A stretch of DNA of 64,000 bases. Origin: Sabethes cyaneus (lineage: Eukaryota > Arthropoda > Insecta > Diptera > Culicidae). Each line of letters begins with the position of its first letter. Position 1 is the stretch's first letter. Positions 44,533 to 54,665 of this stretch are shown in pieces. The position numbers and the translations under genes are program-made. Under the pieces are notes generated by a model. The model searched no databases. It was given only the letters and a program-made list of their open reading frames with translations, and was not told the origin of the DNA. The DNA lies in NCBI RefSeq assembly GCF_943734655.1, contig NC_071353.1:149340043-149404042 (forward strand), in the 5' to 3' direction.

Positions 44533-45567
44533 CCTCCCCCTTTTAGTACAGGTGATACGGATCGTACCTCGCAGGTGGTCTTCGTACCCTCGAAGACTGG
44601 CGAGGAGTCGATTATTGCTGTTCCTTGCTACGGGGATCGCGTTTACGATAAGGTTGGCTTCGATGTTGAAAATCTTGTTGTTCATCTGCCGGCAGCACTG
44701 TCTGCTCCGGATCAGTTGTCCCTGCTGCTGCTGCTGTTCTTCTTGCATAGACAAATCTGGACGGCTGACTGGTGTAGGTGGACGTAGAAGTTCTTCTATT
44801 GTCTTTCCCCCGGATTTAATTTTGCGAACTGCTCTTTTAAGGGTACCGACGAACTTCTCTTCGAGACCGTTGCTTTGTGGGTGAAACGGTGCCGGCATGC
44901 TCACGATAGAAGAAATCTTGCCTGGATCTGGTTGGAAAAGATTTTGTTGATGCCCATCTTCGGTTCGACCGCCGACTGGTGCTGATTTGATACCCTCTAC
45001 ATTCATGATATGTCCCAGGTATTTGGTTTCATTCATTCCGAAATTGCACTTATCTATACGAACTGTGCAGCCATACTCCTGCAATCGCTCTGGCGCTGAT
45101 TTGATGCCAAGCGATGACCTGGTAAACTTTTTGAGGCTCCCTAGGCTTTGCAAGAGATCAAGTTCTTGCTCCACCACACTTTCCATACTGTAAGCGATCG
45201 GATGTTTGCGTCTAAAGGCAGGCTTAAGAGTACCTTTCAACACAAGTTGAACTGGCGTTTTGTTACAGAGACCCATCTTGGTCTTAAACACTGCAGGAAA
45301 ACGAGATTGCAGCGTAGGCACTATGAGAGATTGTAAACTGTTGACACGGTTGCAGTAGGATGCAATCGGCCGGTTCCATAACTCGAACAAATCCATCCAA
45401 TCTATGCCCAAGATGTCTAGCTGTACGTTGGGGCTGGCGACAAAGCATTTACCCTTTTTTGATATGCCGTTAAGGGAAATGTCGCACTGAAGCTCTGCCG
45501 TCAGTTGAAGCGGATCTCCTGATGCTGTTTTGGTACTGCAAACATGCTGCCGTCTTCGGTCGACCAA
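44533..45567 (-). pseudogene. Patchwork pol remnant (protease end, RT and integrase scraps)
   Basis: One open minus-strand frame contains the protease end (NVQLDILGIDWMDLFELW), an RT entry (RRKHPIAYSMESVVEQELDLL) and a short RT thumb piece (YGCTVRIDKCNFGMNETKYL). It then jumps directly to an integrase piece (APFHPQSNGLEEKFVGTLKR) and a Gln-rich tail running into the LTR. The RT catalytic box, RNase H and most of integrase are missing. Several separate deletions are needed, so the derivative was probably shaped over multiple rounds while keeping LTRs, PBS, gag and polypurine tract. Confidence 0.85.
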
Positions 45568-46729
45568 GCTTCACCCACGATCGGTGTGAAATGATCGTTA
45601 TGTCGGAACCGGTATCCAGTTGCAGGCGTAACGGAATGTTGTTGACCTGTAGATGGACAAATTTCCGCCCTTGGCTGATTTTCTGGACGGTAAGTGTTTT
45701 TGTTGATGACGTTCGTTTATTTTGCTTGTAGTCCCTGTTGCTAGGAGGTTCTTCCGAATGCTTGGATGACGAAAAACATTTACAGTACCCTTCCTTGTGC
45801 CCTTGCTTTCCACACTGATGGCATTTGTGGTCCCGAAAATGACAGTCTTTATGGTAATGCATTCTTCCACACGCCCAGCAGGGTGTCCTTGGCTGCTCCT
45901 GACTGGTGCTGCTGCCGGCGAAACTTTGTGTGTGACGTTTCGGCCTGAATCGGGTGGCATGCGTGACTGCGTTCACTACGGACGATGAATTTTCGACGAG
46001 TACTGTATCCTGTTTAAGGTTCACTAAGCTGTTGCACTGTTCAACCACTTGCTGGAGGGTCAAATCAGTTGCATCATTCAGCTTATTGATGAGACGCATC
46101 CGGATTTCACTGTCGTCTTTGGACTTCAACCCGCAAATGTAAATCAAGCATTTAAATTGCTCCTCTGTCAGCTCCGATAGCTTGAAATCTACGCAAGCCT
46201 TATTAACTTTGCACGAGTAAGCGAGGTAGTCGTCACTGTCTTCCTTGGCTGTTTGAAAGCAGTGATACCGCCGACGAAAGATGGATACTGTGGCACCAAA
46301 CAGGGATTTGAGGTTTCCGACGGTTTGATCAAATGAAAAATCCCGTGATTGCTTCGGCAAAATAAAGCTGTTGTACCGTTCGTGATCCGGTGGGCTTAGT
46401 TTCCGTAGCAGAAGTCTCACTTTGGCGGCATCATCGATTCTGGCTGCATCCTTGTCGAACAAATCTGCATAACGGGAAAACCACGCGTCGAAAGTGTGCC
46501 CATTGTCTTTATCATAGACGAATTCCGCCATGTTGTTCGATAAAGAATCCAATACCGATTCGTTGCGAGACAGATTTTGCACGGCGATCTGCGTTTCTCC
46601 CAGTTGCTGAGAAAGTTGCTGCATCAGCCTCTGCTGGTTGGAGAGAATTTGGAGAACTGCTTCCGAAATATCTCGTGGTGGCTGCTGCTGTGATCCTCCT
46701 GGGCCCAACGCTGAATTGAACTCCGCCAT
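45470..46729 (-). CDS. Gag (plus protease start) of the deleted gypsy element
   Basis: A 419-codon frame. Gag has SVLDSLSNNMAEFVYDKDNG (~60) and the structural region shared with the 1467-residue polyprotein (FDAWFSRYADLFDKDAARID). Zinc knuckles CWACGRMHYHKDC and CHQCGKQGHKEGYC are at ~290-325. Protease begins with RLQLDTGSDITIISHRSW (~375). Just after this the frame shifts, and protease continues in the frame of 44413-45567. Gag itself looks complete, so this derivative could supply or co-assemble capsid protein, while pol functions must come from elsewhere. The Met 12 nt after the leader is the natural start. Confidence 0.85.
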   Translation of the reverse strand: MAEFNSALGPGGSQQQPPRDISEAVLQILSNQQRLMQQLSQQLGETQIAVQNLSRNESVLDSLSNNMAEFVYDKDNGHTFDAWFSRYADLFDKDAARIDDAAKVRLLLRKLSPPDHERYNSFILPKQSRDFSFDQTVGNLKSLFGATVSIFRRRYHCFQTAKEDSDDYLAYSCKVNKACVDFKLSELTEEQFKCLIYICGLKSKDDSEIRMRLINKLNDATDLTLQQVVEQCNSLVNLKQDTVLVENSSSVVNAVTHATRFRPKRHTQSFAGSSTSQEQPRTPCWACGRMHYHKDCHFRDHKCHQCGKQGHKEGYCKCFSSSKHSEEPPSNRDYKQNKRTSSTKTLTVQKISQGRKFVHLQVNNIPLRLQLDTGSDITIISHRSWVKLGRPKTAACLQYQNSIRRSASTDGRASVRHFP

Positions 46730-46823
46730 TGCTTTTTTTGTCCGCGACGCGATGAAAGAAAACCGTATGTAACCGAATCGGAATGCGCTTTAACTCGCGA
46801 AACTTCTACCGACTCGTCGCCAC

Positions 46824-47062
46824 TGTTACGTTAGTGGCCTTTCGGTGCAATAATGTAGCCACTAACTGACTAACATAAAATATTTATTAAAATATAAAAT
46901 AGTATAATTACATGACGCGTGTGAGTCGTATGAGACTGATGATTAGACTGAGCTCGACCTCTGATCGCCGATACCCATGATGACGTCTATTGCAGCTGAC
47001 AGGTATGTCAACTGATGAGCCAATGTGATGAAAGTATCGGTGAGCGGAGGGGCCATACAACA
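46824..47062 (-). repeat. LTR of the young gypsy element
   Basis: 239 bp, identical by eye to 44294-44532; followed by TSD AAATC and, 34 bp later, by a host splice acceptor. Confidence 0.92.
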
Positions 47063-47101
47063 AAATCGGATAATTAATTCCTTTTTTCCCTTCCCTTTCA
47101 G

Positions 47102-49124
47102 CTTACTATTTGCAGAAGCGATCCTCAAGATCGAAGATCAAGATTCCCTTTATGTGGCAGTGGAAAAACTGGAACCTTCTTTGACCAATGTGAACGAAAA
47201 CTCAGATAGCGAAAACGTAAGCGTACCGCAGCAAGAGGACAATCTGGATGCAGACGAGGACTGCCCCGAACCACCAGAGAAAAAGCTTACCGAATCCGAA
47301 TCCGAATTGGATTCAAATGTCCCGCTGGCAAAGCGCCGCATTGCAACAGCCAGTGTTCGAAAGAAATGCACTCCCCTCCGCTCGCCGGCTTCGACCTTGC
47401 GGAACGAAAAGTTCATCTGCCATCCGTGCGTCCGGGCCGGCACGAACAGCGATCGGACGTACCGTACGTTCTACTGGTTGAAGCAGCACTTCAACAAGCA
47501 GCACAATAAAACGCGCTGCTACATATTCTGCTGCGAGCGGCAATTTTTTACGACACGCGGTTACAACCGGCACGCCAGTATCGAACACGACAAAACGAGA
47601 ACCAAAAAGAGGCGATGCGTCGAGTGCGCCCGGTGGTTCAAGGAGGAAAGCACCTTCCAGTCGCACATGTTTCTGGTGCACACACCGGAGGAGGCTAAAA
47701 AGTTCCAGTGCACGCATTGTACGAAAACTTTCCTTCTGGAGGATCAACGCAACAGTCACGTGAAGTGGCACGAGGAGGTGGAACAACGCAATCATTATTG
47801 TTCGCCGTGCGATCGATATTTTGCGGTGGCTGGCAATCTAGAAAGGCACATCGAACAACACCACACGAACGAGCCGTCCGCTTCCGGGGGACAAACCAGC
47901 AAAGAGAAAAATGCTACCGGGGATCAGAACGAGGGTACCGATGGTGAAGAAGATGATGACAGTGATTCGGAGAAACCAACTGCTGCTCCAACTGAATATT
48001 GGTTAAATGAACCAGTGAAGATTAGACGTCCCCCGGAGGTAATCGAGGAGCAGGAAGAGCTGATTAGACAGTTCATCGTGTACAATTGCAGCCGCTGCGA
48101 GTATATCGGTAAATCGTTTTGCGATTTGAAAGGTCATACCGCGAGGAAACACTACACCAGTGGCAGTATTGTGATCTGTTGCGAGCGAAGTTTCACCAGC
48201 AGGCAAATACTGTACGAGCACTGCCTCCGTCATCGGAATCCGGACCAGTTCAAGTGTCACAAGTGTGATAAAAATTTCACCGACAGTCGCGGGTTGCGGC
48301 ATCACAACTGGTGGATTCACACGCCGGTTTCGAAGCGTCCGTTCAAGTGCGACGTTTGCGGCGATGCCTTCATCAAGGATTACAGCCTGAAGGCGCACAT
48401 GCAGAAGCACATCGAGAAGGAACGGCGGGTGAACAGCTGCGATCAGTGCACACGTGTCTATACGACTCCGAAGGAGCTGAAAAGGCACCAGCAGCGGGAG
48501 CACGGTGCCTTCGCTAAGTGGGTGTGCGACGTGTGTGCCATGGGTTTCTCTCATCGCAAGCTGCTGGAGCAGCATCACCTGACGCACTCGATGGAGGGGC
48601 TGCTGAAGCTTCGCAAACAGTGCGAAAAGTGTCAGCGTTGGTAGGAAAATGAACAAAAAAACGTAGTTTTTATTTGGTGAATTAGGCTTTATTATGGTTT
48701 TGTTTTCCGACAGGTTGTCCAATGAAAAATCCTACAAACGGCACAAGGTTCGCTGCAACGCCGAACCGGCCCGGTGTCAGCTATGTGACCACGTGTCCAC
48801 CAGCCAGGCGACCCTGAAGTCCCACACCCTGCGCATGCATTCCAACGTGCGCAAGTATGCGTGCACCTACTGCGGCAAGGAGTTTAAAAAGAAGCTGCGC
48901 TGCAAGGTTCGGCTCAATGCACAGCGGAAATTACCAATTAAATAACAACTTGTTTTTGTTTTCTTTAGGAACATGAAGCCAATCACACCGGGGTTGTGCT
49001 CTACAAGTGCGAATACTGTCCCAGGTCGTGCAATTCCAGCTCGAATATGTACACGCACAAAAAGACTGCTCATCCGGAGGAGTGGGCGGCTGCTGTAGCT
49101 GCTAAGTTGTTTACCCCTATTTAA
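47102..49124 (+). CDS. C2H2 zinc-finger protein exons (ZAD exons not adjacent)
   Basis: Three coding exons: 47102-48640, 48714-48906, 48969-49124 (stop 49122-49124). The first acceptor (tttttcccttccctttcag) leaves one split-codon base, so an upstream exon ending in phase 2 is required. About 628 residues: an acidic linker (NVNENSDSENVSVPQQEDN), then ~15 C2H2 or degenerate fingers, e.g. RCVECARWFKEESTFQSHMF, FQCTHCTKTFLLEDQRNSH, FKCDVCGDAFIKDYSLKAH, WVCDVCAMGFSHRKLLEQH. The last ends KLFTPI. Exon boundaries and order match the minus-strand gene at 59209-61747. Donor 2 (aag|gttcgg) is weak. No ZAD exon lies between the TEs and this exon; the nearest phase-compatible one ends at 22689. It is presumably a DNA-binding nuclear factor if expressed. 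Confidence 0.8.
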
Positions 49125-49400
49125 CGGGGGTCGGGTAGACACGGGAACAGTTGGGTAAGTTGTCCAACTTTACGGTATTAAACAGAGAAAGAATCTATCG
49201 ATCATAATAGAAAATATTATAGTATTCGAACAAGTGTTTGCACCTGTTTATGATGAACCGAACAATATTTTGTTTGTTCTACAATTGTGAGATGACCTAT
49301 ACGAAGAATCATATCGTATCATATATTGTCGCCACTCTTATGGACGGGAAACATGGGCAAATTTCGATTTCGAAAGTGTCGAGCCCGATAAGTCCTCTCC
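49125..49400. other. 3' flank of the zinc-finger exons
   Basis: Putative 3'UTR. No canonical AATAAA is seen within 100 bp of the stop. A scrap of RTE-like sequence on the plus strand may lie at 49320-49400. Confidence 0.3.
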
Positions 49401-49409
49401 GGAAACATT

Positions 49410-49960
49410 CGACACATGCTAGTCGTAAGCAAAGTTACAGTGTCCGTAGAGAGCTACCGGTTTGATTAGCGTTTTGTATATCGTCAACTTTGTGTAACGG
49501 CGTATGCTCCTTAATCGAAACCGTCTTGCGGACGGAAAAGTAGGCTCGACTTCCAGCTTGAATGCGTTGTTGAATCTCCTTACTCGTATTATAGTCGGCG
49601 CTAGCCAGTGATCCCAAATATGTACACGAACTCATCAACCACGTCCACGTTCATCGACGTCAATAGTCACTGTCCGTGAGAGGCAAACGTTATCTGTGGG
49701 GTCTCTTTCTATCATATATTTGGTTTTCGACCTTCCTTCTAACCTCCGTTTTTAGTCTGACGTAGACTGCCTCCGCCGTTCCAAGATTTCTAGCAATAAT
49801 GTCGAGGTCGTCCGCAAAGGCTAGAATAACTGAACAACTTACAAGAACAGCACAGTCTCCGTCACCTCCACAGCAACCCTCTACGCGATTCGAGAGCGCC
49901 CACGTACCTAGCACATCAGTCGCCAATAAACGTCCGTCCATAACCTATTTTTGGATAACA
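49410..49960 (-). pseudogene. Decayed RTE-type reverse transcriptase fragment
   Basis: Minus-strand frames read SVILAFADDLDIIARNLGTA (catalytic box ~49800-49840) followed by YLGSLASADYNTSKEIQQRI and RAYFSVRK, the palm-thumb segment of the RTE family also present at 26850-30976. The frames are broken, and both ends are truncated. Confidence 0.75.
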
Positions 49961-50086
49961 GTGTCGCTATGCTGTGAATGTGATTGATTCTTCACTGCGG
50001 GTGCTGTTGCGTCACGTCATATGCACGAATAAATCCCTGTTTTCGTATAAGACTGCAAGAAAGGGATGGTTGTTTTTGATAATTGG
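49961..50086. other. Short spacer
   Basis: Nothing recognised. Confidence 0.3.
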
Positions 50087-50190
50087 TGATAATTGATGAA
50101 ACTTCTTTGGGGTCGCCAATTATAATAAGTTTATTCAATTATTCACAAGCACACAATAAATTTTGTCCTATCGATGACAAAATCCTGTTG

Positions 50191-53026
50191 TCATGAAGGT
50201 CTGCATACCAGACGAGATGGACGAACAGGTTGTATCGGTTCGGACTGTTCACTTGATCCTGGGTTCCTTATTGTACTATTTTCATTTTGATTAAACGGAA
50301 ATTCAGTCACAGGTTTAGATCCAAAGCTGTCAATTTTCTTAAGATGAGCTGTGTTCCTTTCTAGTACACTCCCAGATATAGGATCAAGAATTTTCACCCT
50401 GTTTTCAATTCTATCTAAAACGTCGTACACAGTTCTTCCAAATATTGAAGCTAGCTTTCCGGTTGAAATAATGTTTTGTAACAACACACGGTCTCCTTTT
50501 TGGATGGTAGACACCTGTGCAAGGCGCCTCAAGTCTTCTCTTTCCTTTCCTCTGTATTTCGAAATAGTGTCTCTATCTTAAATGTCTGAGGTCACTAGGG
50601 GCGCTGTTTCGATGGCACTAATTGATGGAAGCTTAGAACGAATGATTCTACCTTGTAGTAACACGGAGGGAGCCTTGCCGGTAACGGTGTGTGGGATTGT
50701 GTTACACATTAAAAGATATTGAAGCAAATCTGTCTTCCAATCGCGATTCATTGAATGACTGATTTTAAGTAGTTTTAGAAGTGAACGGTTTTGTCTCTCG
50801 ACTTCTCCATTAGCTTGAGGCCAATATGGAGCAGTATGATTTAATTTAATATTTCTCGTCTGACAATAATCTTTAAACTCTGTGCTGATGAATTGACGAC
50901 CATTGTCCAAAGTTATCGTCCTAGGATAACCTTGCCGAACAAAAAATGGGTTCTATGCGTTTGATTGTTTCTTCTGACGTGATTTTTCTCATTATGCACA
51001 CTTCTTTGTAACGGCTGTAGTAATCCACGATTACTAGCAAATATTCATTTGACGGCAGTGACCCAAGGAAGTCCATTGCGACATCTATCCAAGGTTCTCC
51101 CGGCATTGTAGGATGGTACATTGGTTCGGGGGCTGAAGGCTTACTTACTAGCCGACATCCTTCACAATTTTTCACTGTTCTTCTTGCCTCGTCATCCATT
51201 CCAGGCCACCATACTCGATCACATAACCGAGATAGCATTAATGTCTCTCCAGGATGGCCTTCGTGCGCAAGCTGTAGCATCCTTGCTCGCAGACTTTGGG
51301 GAATACATCCGCTTATCCGCTTACTCCTAATTGTTTCATTGGTCCAATCAGCTGTTTCCAACGCATCTTTAACTAATAGTAGTTCAGGGTCAGTATCCAA
51401 GGCGTATTTTATCTCTGTTACATCAATGGCTACCGATTCGGTGATAGCATTGATATAGATCTGATTGTCACAATTATCTACGTCTTTACTATCGGTTGCT
51501 GAAGAGAGTCGAGACAACGAATCTGCTATGTTCTCTTTGCCGGGCTTATAAATTATTCGGAATTTGAAGGGTTGTAATCTGAGCACCCACCTCTCTATGC
51601 GCCCAGGAGGTTGTGATGTTGGTTTAAAAATTGTTGTTAAAGGTCGGTGATCGGTGTCCAGTCTCTTCCAATGAGATATAGCCGAAATTTCTCAACGCTC
51701 CAAACGATGGCGAGTGCATCCTTTTCAGTTTGGCAATAACGGCGTTCGGTTGGAGGCTCTTGCTGGCGTAAATAACAACAGGTTTATTATCTTCATACTT
51801 CATACTGTATCAGAACAGCACCTAACCCTACCGGTGATGCATCTGCAATCACTCTGGTTCGGCGGTTATTGCCAAAATACTCAAGCACTGGTGCTGAACA
51901 AACAGCCTTCTTTAAACTATCGAAAGCTTTTTGGTGCTCATTTGTCCAATTGAATTTTTGTTTACCTATTATCAACTGGCGAAGGTTGAAAGTTTTCGTG
52001 GCGCGATCGGGGATAAACCTGCCAATATATCCTACGAGTCCCAGGAAGCTCCGCACTTCCTCTGCAGTCCTAGGAGGCCGGAACTGCTGAACAGCTATTA
52101 TTTTGCCGTCCATTGGTTTGACTCCCTGTTGAGAAATATGGTGACCCAGGAAATCAGTTTCAGTAACACTGAATTGGCACTTTTTTTGTGTTTAAAACAA
52201 CGTTGTGTGATTCTAGTGTTTGCAGAGCATCTTTGAGAGCTGCATGGTGCTCAGATTCCGTTTTGCCATATATAACAATATCGTCTTGGTGATTGAATGT
52301 GCTCGGACAACTGCTCAGAATTTGCTCAATAATTTTTTGGAAGTGCTCAGAGGCACTGCAGATGGCAAACATCAATCTGATGTATCTAAACATGCCAAGA
52401 TGCGTGATAAACGTCGTTATGTATCGGCTTGATTCGTGCAGTTCAACTCGGTGATAGGCGTCTTTGATGTCAAGTCGGGAAAACCATTTCGATCCATTTA
52501 GCCTCGTGAGGAGATCGTCTAGCGTCGGTATCATGTGGTATTCTCTTCTAGTTGCAGTATTTGCACGCCGCATATCTATGCATAAGCGTACATCACCGTT
52601 ATCTTTAATAACAACCACGACGGGAGATACCCACGGGCTTGGTTCATCTACCTTTTCAATTATTCCCAACTCCAGAAGTCTATTTAGTTGGTCTCCCACA
52701 TGCTGTCGGAGAGCAATGGGAATGCGCCGAACGTGCTGAGCTACCGGTGGGATGCTTTCATCAATATTAATACGTATTTTAACGCCGATATGTATTTCAT
52801 CATTTTCAGGATTGTCGATAGCCGCCGGCAAGCTCTCGTATACTCTCTGTAATTGTCGTCCAGCCACAGCCAGGAAAATATTTTTAAGCTTTTTGTTCTT
52901 TATCTTGCTTAATGCTTGAGCAATATATTCAAACTGCTTTTTGTAGTCGACCCATTTCTGCCTAAGTTCCAACATGGGAACGTTGTCGCATTCGAACGGT
53001 GGAATCTTGAGGATTTGGTCATCCAT
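50191..53026 (-). pseudogene. Broken gag-RT-RNase H-integrase of the decayed gypsy element
   Basis: Minus-strand order: 53026-52160 starts with a gag N-terminus (PPFECDNVPMLELRQKWVDY) fused directly to RT (VSPVVVVIKDNGDVRLCIDM, FSRLDIKDAYHRVEL, HQDDIVIYG with the first Asp of the catalytic pair shifted by a Tyr/His change). Most of gag, the zinc knuckle and protease are therefore deleted in frame. 52113-51793 is the RT connection and RNase H start (VRSFLGLVGYIGRFIPD, VIADASPVGLGAVL). 51586-50921 is RNase H end and integrase finger and core (KENIADSLSRL, RVWWPGMDDEARRTVKNCEG, VAMDFLGSLPSNEYLLVIVD). 50910-50578 is the integrase core end (TLDNGRQF-like, HTAPYWPQANGEVERQN). 50532-50191 is the integrase tail. 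There are four or more frame breaks; it is inactive. Confidence 0.85.
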
Positions 53027-53229
53027 TTCTGTGAAAATGATTAATCAATTTGATATATTTAAGGAATTATTTTGTAAATTAATGAAGTGTGTTATTTTAT
53101 CTTCTAAGTTTTTCTTTTGTGTTGAAAAACAACCTAAACATGTTTCTCTTGTTGCTATGCAACCAGCTGCATTGTTCGCTACATTATATTTATTCTGTGA
53201 AACATGTTTTTCTCGTTGCTATGGAACAC

Positions 53230-53560
53230 CTTTTTTTAAAAAAAAATGATTTGATTTTAACTGGATAAGAATGTCTCGTTTTGCCTGACCCGATCGGAAT
53301 TTTCCATCGCTTAGGCTCCTCACTTGAGGCTTTTTTTTATTCCTGACCCAACAGTACTTTGTTCGTTGCTCAGGAAATTCTCGTTCGAAACGAGGAACTC
53401 TTACTTTTGCCTGACCCGACCGGATTTTCTCCATCGCTTAGGCGTACAGACTTCAGGGGGAACTCTCGTTCGTAACGAGGTATCGCTTAGGCATGTATCG
53501 TTCTTATACGATTTGCATATTTTTCTTAACTTATCAATTTATTAGCCGAATCCGATGGGT
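53230..53560 (-). repeat. Leader-region short repeats of the gypsy element
   Basis: The phrases 'gcctgacccgaccggatttt', 'ccatcgcttaggc' and 'ctcgttcg(a/t)aacgagg' recur two to three times between the PBS and gag. CTCGTTCGAAACGAG and CTCGTTCGTAACGAG are near-perfect hairpins. Possibly a packaging or leader structure. Confidence 0.5.
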
Positions 53561-53652
53561 TCTTCTCGTCGCCAGATGTGATAATTGATGAAACTTCTTT
53601 GGGGTCGCCAATTATAATAAGTTTATTCGATTATTCACAAGCACACAATAAA

Positions 53653-54000
53653 TGTTGAACTGAACTTGATCGTTGCTAAGAAAGGATTGATTTTGTTTCT
53701 GTTGCAACGCCACCATTCTACTTTCATCACCATACATTCACCATACTACCTTTTCTCGTTGATTGCTATTTGGTTTGATAAGTCCTTATTCTGCTGTACC
53801 ACCAACGGTAACACGGGCGGTGTCGCGGATATTTTAATTTCAATAATCGGTACTTTGAAACATTGCCTGCCGTGAACAAGTGATAGCGATTAATATCAAG
53901 TTAACACCAAATGAAACACTAAATCACCACAACAATGCGCATGAAAATGCATTAAATCCAAACCCAATGGTTTGTTTAAATAATTATTGCTGGCCCAATA
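53653..54000. other. Spacer, possibly including the rest of an LTR
   Basis: No ORF with a recognisable domain. Confidence 0.3.
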
Positions 54001-54027
54001 AACTTTATTTTGATCGCCGGAGAACAA

Positions 54028-54330
54028 CAATCTTTTGACGTAGGACTACGTCTTACGGCAAGTTTTGAGATAGGGTGTCATTCCAAAAAATCGAAAAATG
54101 CGAGCGTCACGAAAAATGAAAGGTTTTGAGCGCTAATAGCTCAGCGGTTTTCCTATCGATTTTCAATATTCTTACACCAATCGATTGGAAAATCTTCTAA
54201 GAATTGACCCAAATGAAGAAAAGTATGGATTCTTGATGTTGAACTATTGAAAAATTGAAAATAATGAACCTATGTTTTACCAGAATTCTCACTTCGTGAT
54301 TGGTTGGAAGATTCCTTGCGATGATCTAAA
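54028..54330. repeat. Dispersed repeat with TGACGTAGGACTACGTC near-palindrome
   Basis: 'ttttgacgtaggactacgtc' at about 54034 also appears near 1157 with one change. It is followed by 'gatagggtgtcattcc' and 'agctcagcggttttcctatc' phrases with the look of a dispersed repeat end. No coding. Confidence 0.45.
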
Positions 54331-54665
54331 CCTATACCAATTTGATATCTGTGCTTGGGAAGTAAGCCAAAACAAGTGACCAAGTTCCCGCATTTCAACA
54401 AGATTTCTTAACACCGCGGTTAAACCTAGACCATTTTGATTTCCTTGCTTGGGAAGTACGCCAGAAAGAGTGACAAAGCCCCCTCGTGCCAACAGATTTC
54501 TTACGAACGCGATTAAACCTAGTCCAATTTGATGTCTGTGTTAGGGAAGTGTGCCAGAAAAAATGACACAAGCTAGTTGTCCTGACAGATCGCAAATTCT
54601 TTACTGCGAGACGATTAAACCTCGACGAATTTGATATCTGTGTTGGAAAAATGTGCTACAGCTGT
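54327..54665. repeat. ~95-bp tandem repeat, 3.5 diverged units
   Basis: Units begin near 54327, 54420, 54511 and 54614 with '(a/t)taaacctag(a/t)cca(a/t)tttgat', then 'tgcttgggaagt(a/g)(a/c)gcca' and 'agatttctta(c/a)gaacgcg'. Minus-strand open frames here are only reflections of the repeat. Confidence 0.7.

Larger units (their letters stand above)
44294..47062 (-). mobile_element. Young internally deleted Ty3/gypsy element with identical LTRs
   Basis: Two 239-bp LTRs (44294-44532, 46824-47062; TGTTACG...ATACAACA) show no difference by eye. The TSD AAATC flanks the element (44289-44293, 47063-47067). The PBS TGGCGACGAGTCGG follows the right LTR by 1 nt on the minus strand, and a polypurine tract (aaaagggggaggtg) abuts the left. 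The interior is only 2.3 kb: gag and protease, then a patchwork of short RT and integrase pieces. It is therefore a deletion derivative mobilised recently by a full-length relative. Confidence 0.92.
50087..53652 (-). mobile_element. Decayed Ty3/gypsy element, partial LTRs
   Basis: A 74-bp direct repeat (50087-50160 and 53579-53652, 'tgataattgatgaaacttct' onward) is the remnant of the LTRs. The right copy starts TGTGATAATTG at 53577. The PBS TGGCGACGAGAAGAA lies 2 nt inside it on the minus strand. The left LTR diverges after 74 bp and is probably truncated; no TSD could be found. The right LTR may extend further right to an undetermined point. Confidence 0.7.
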
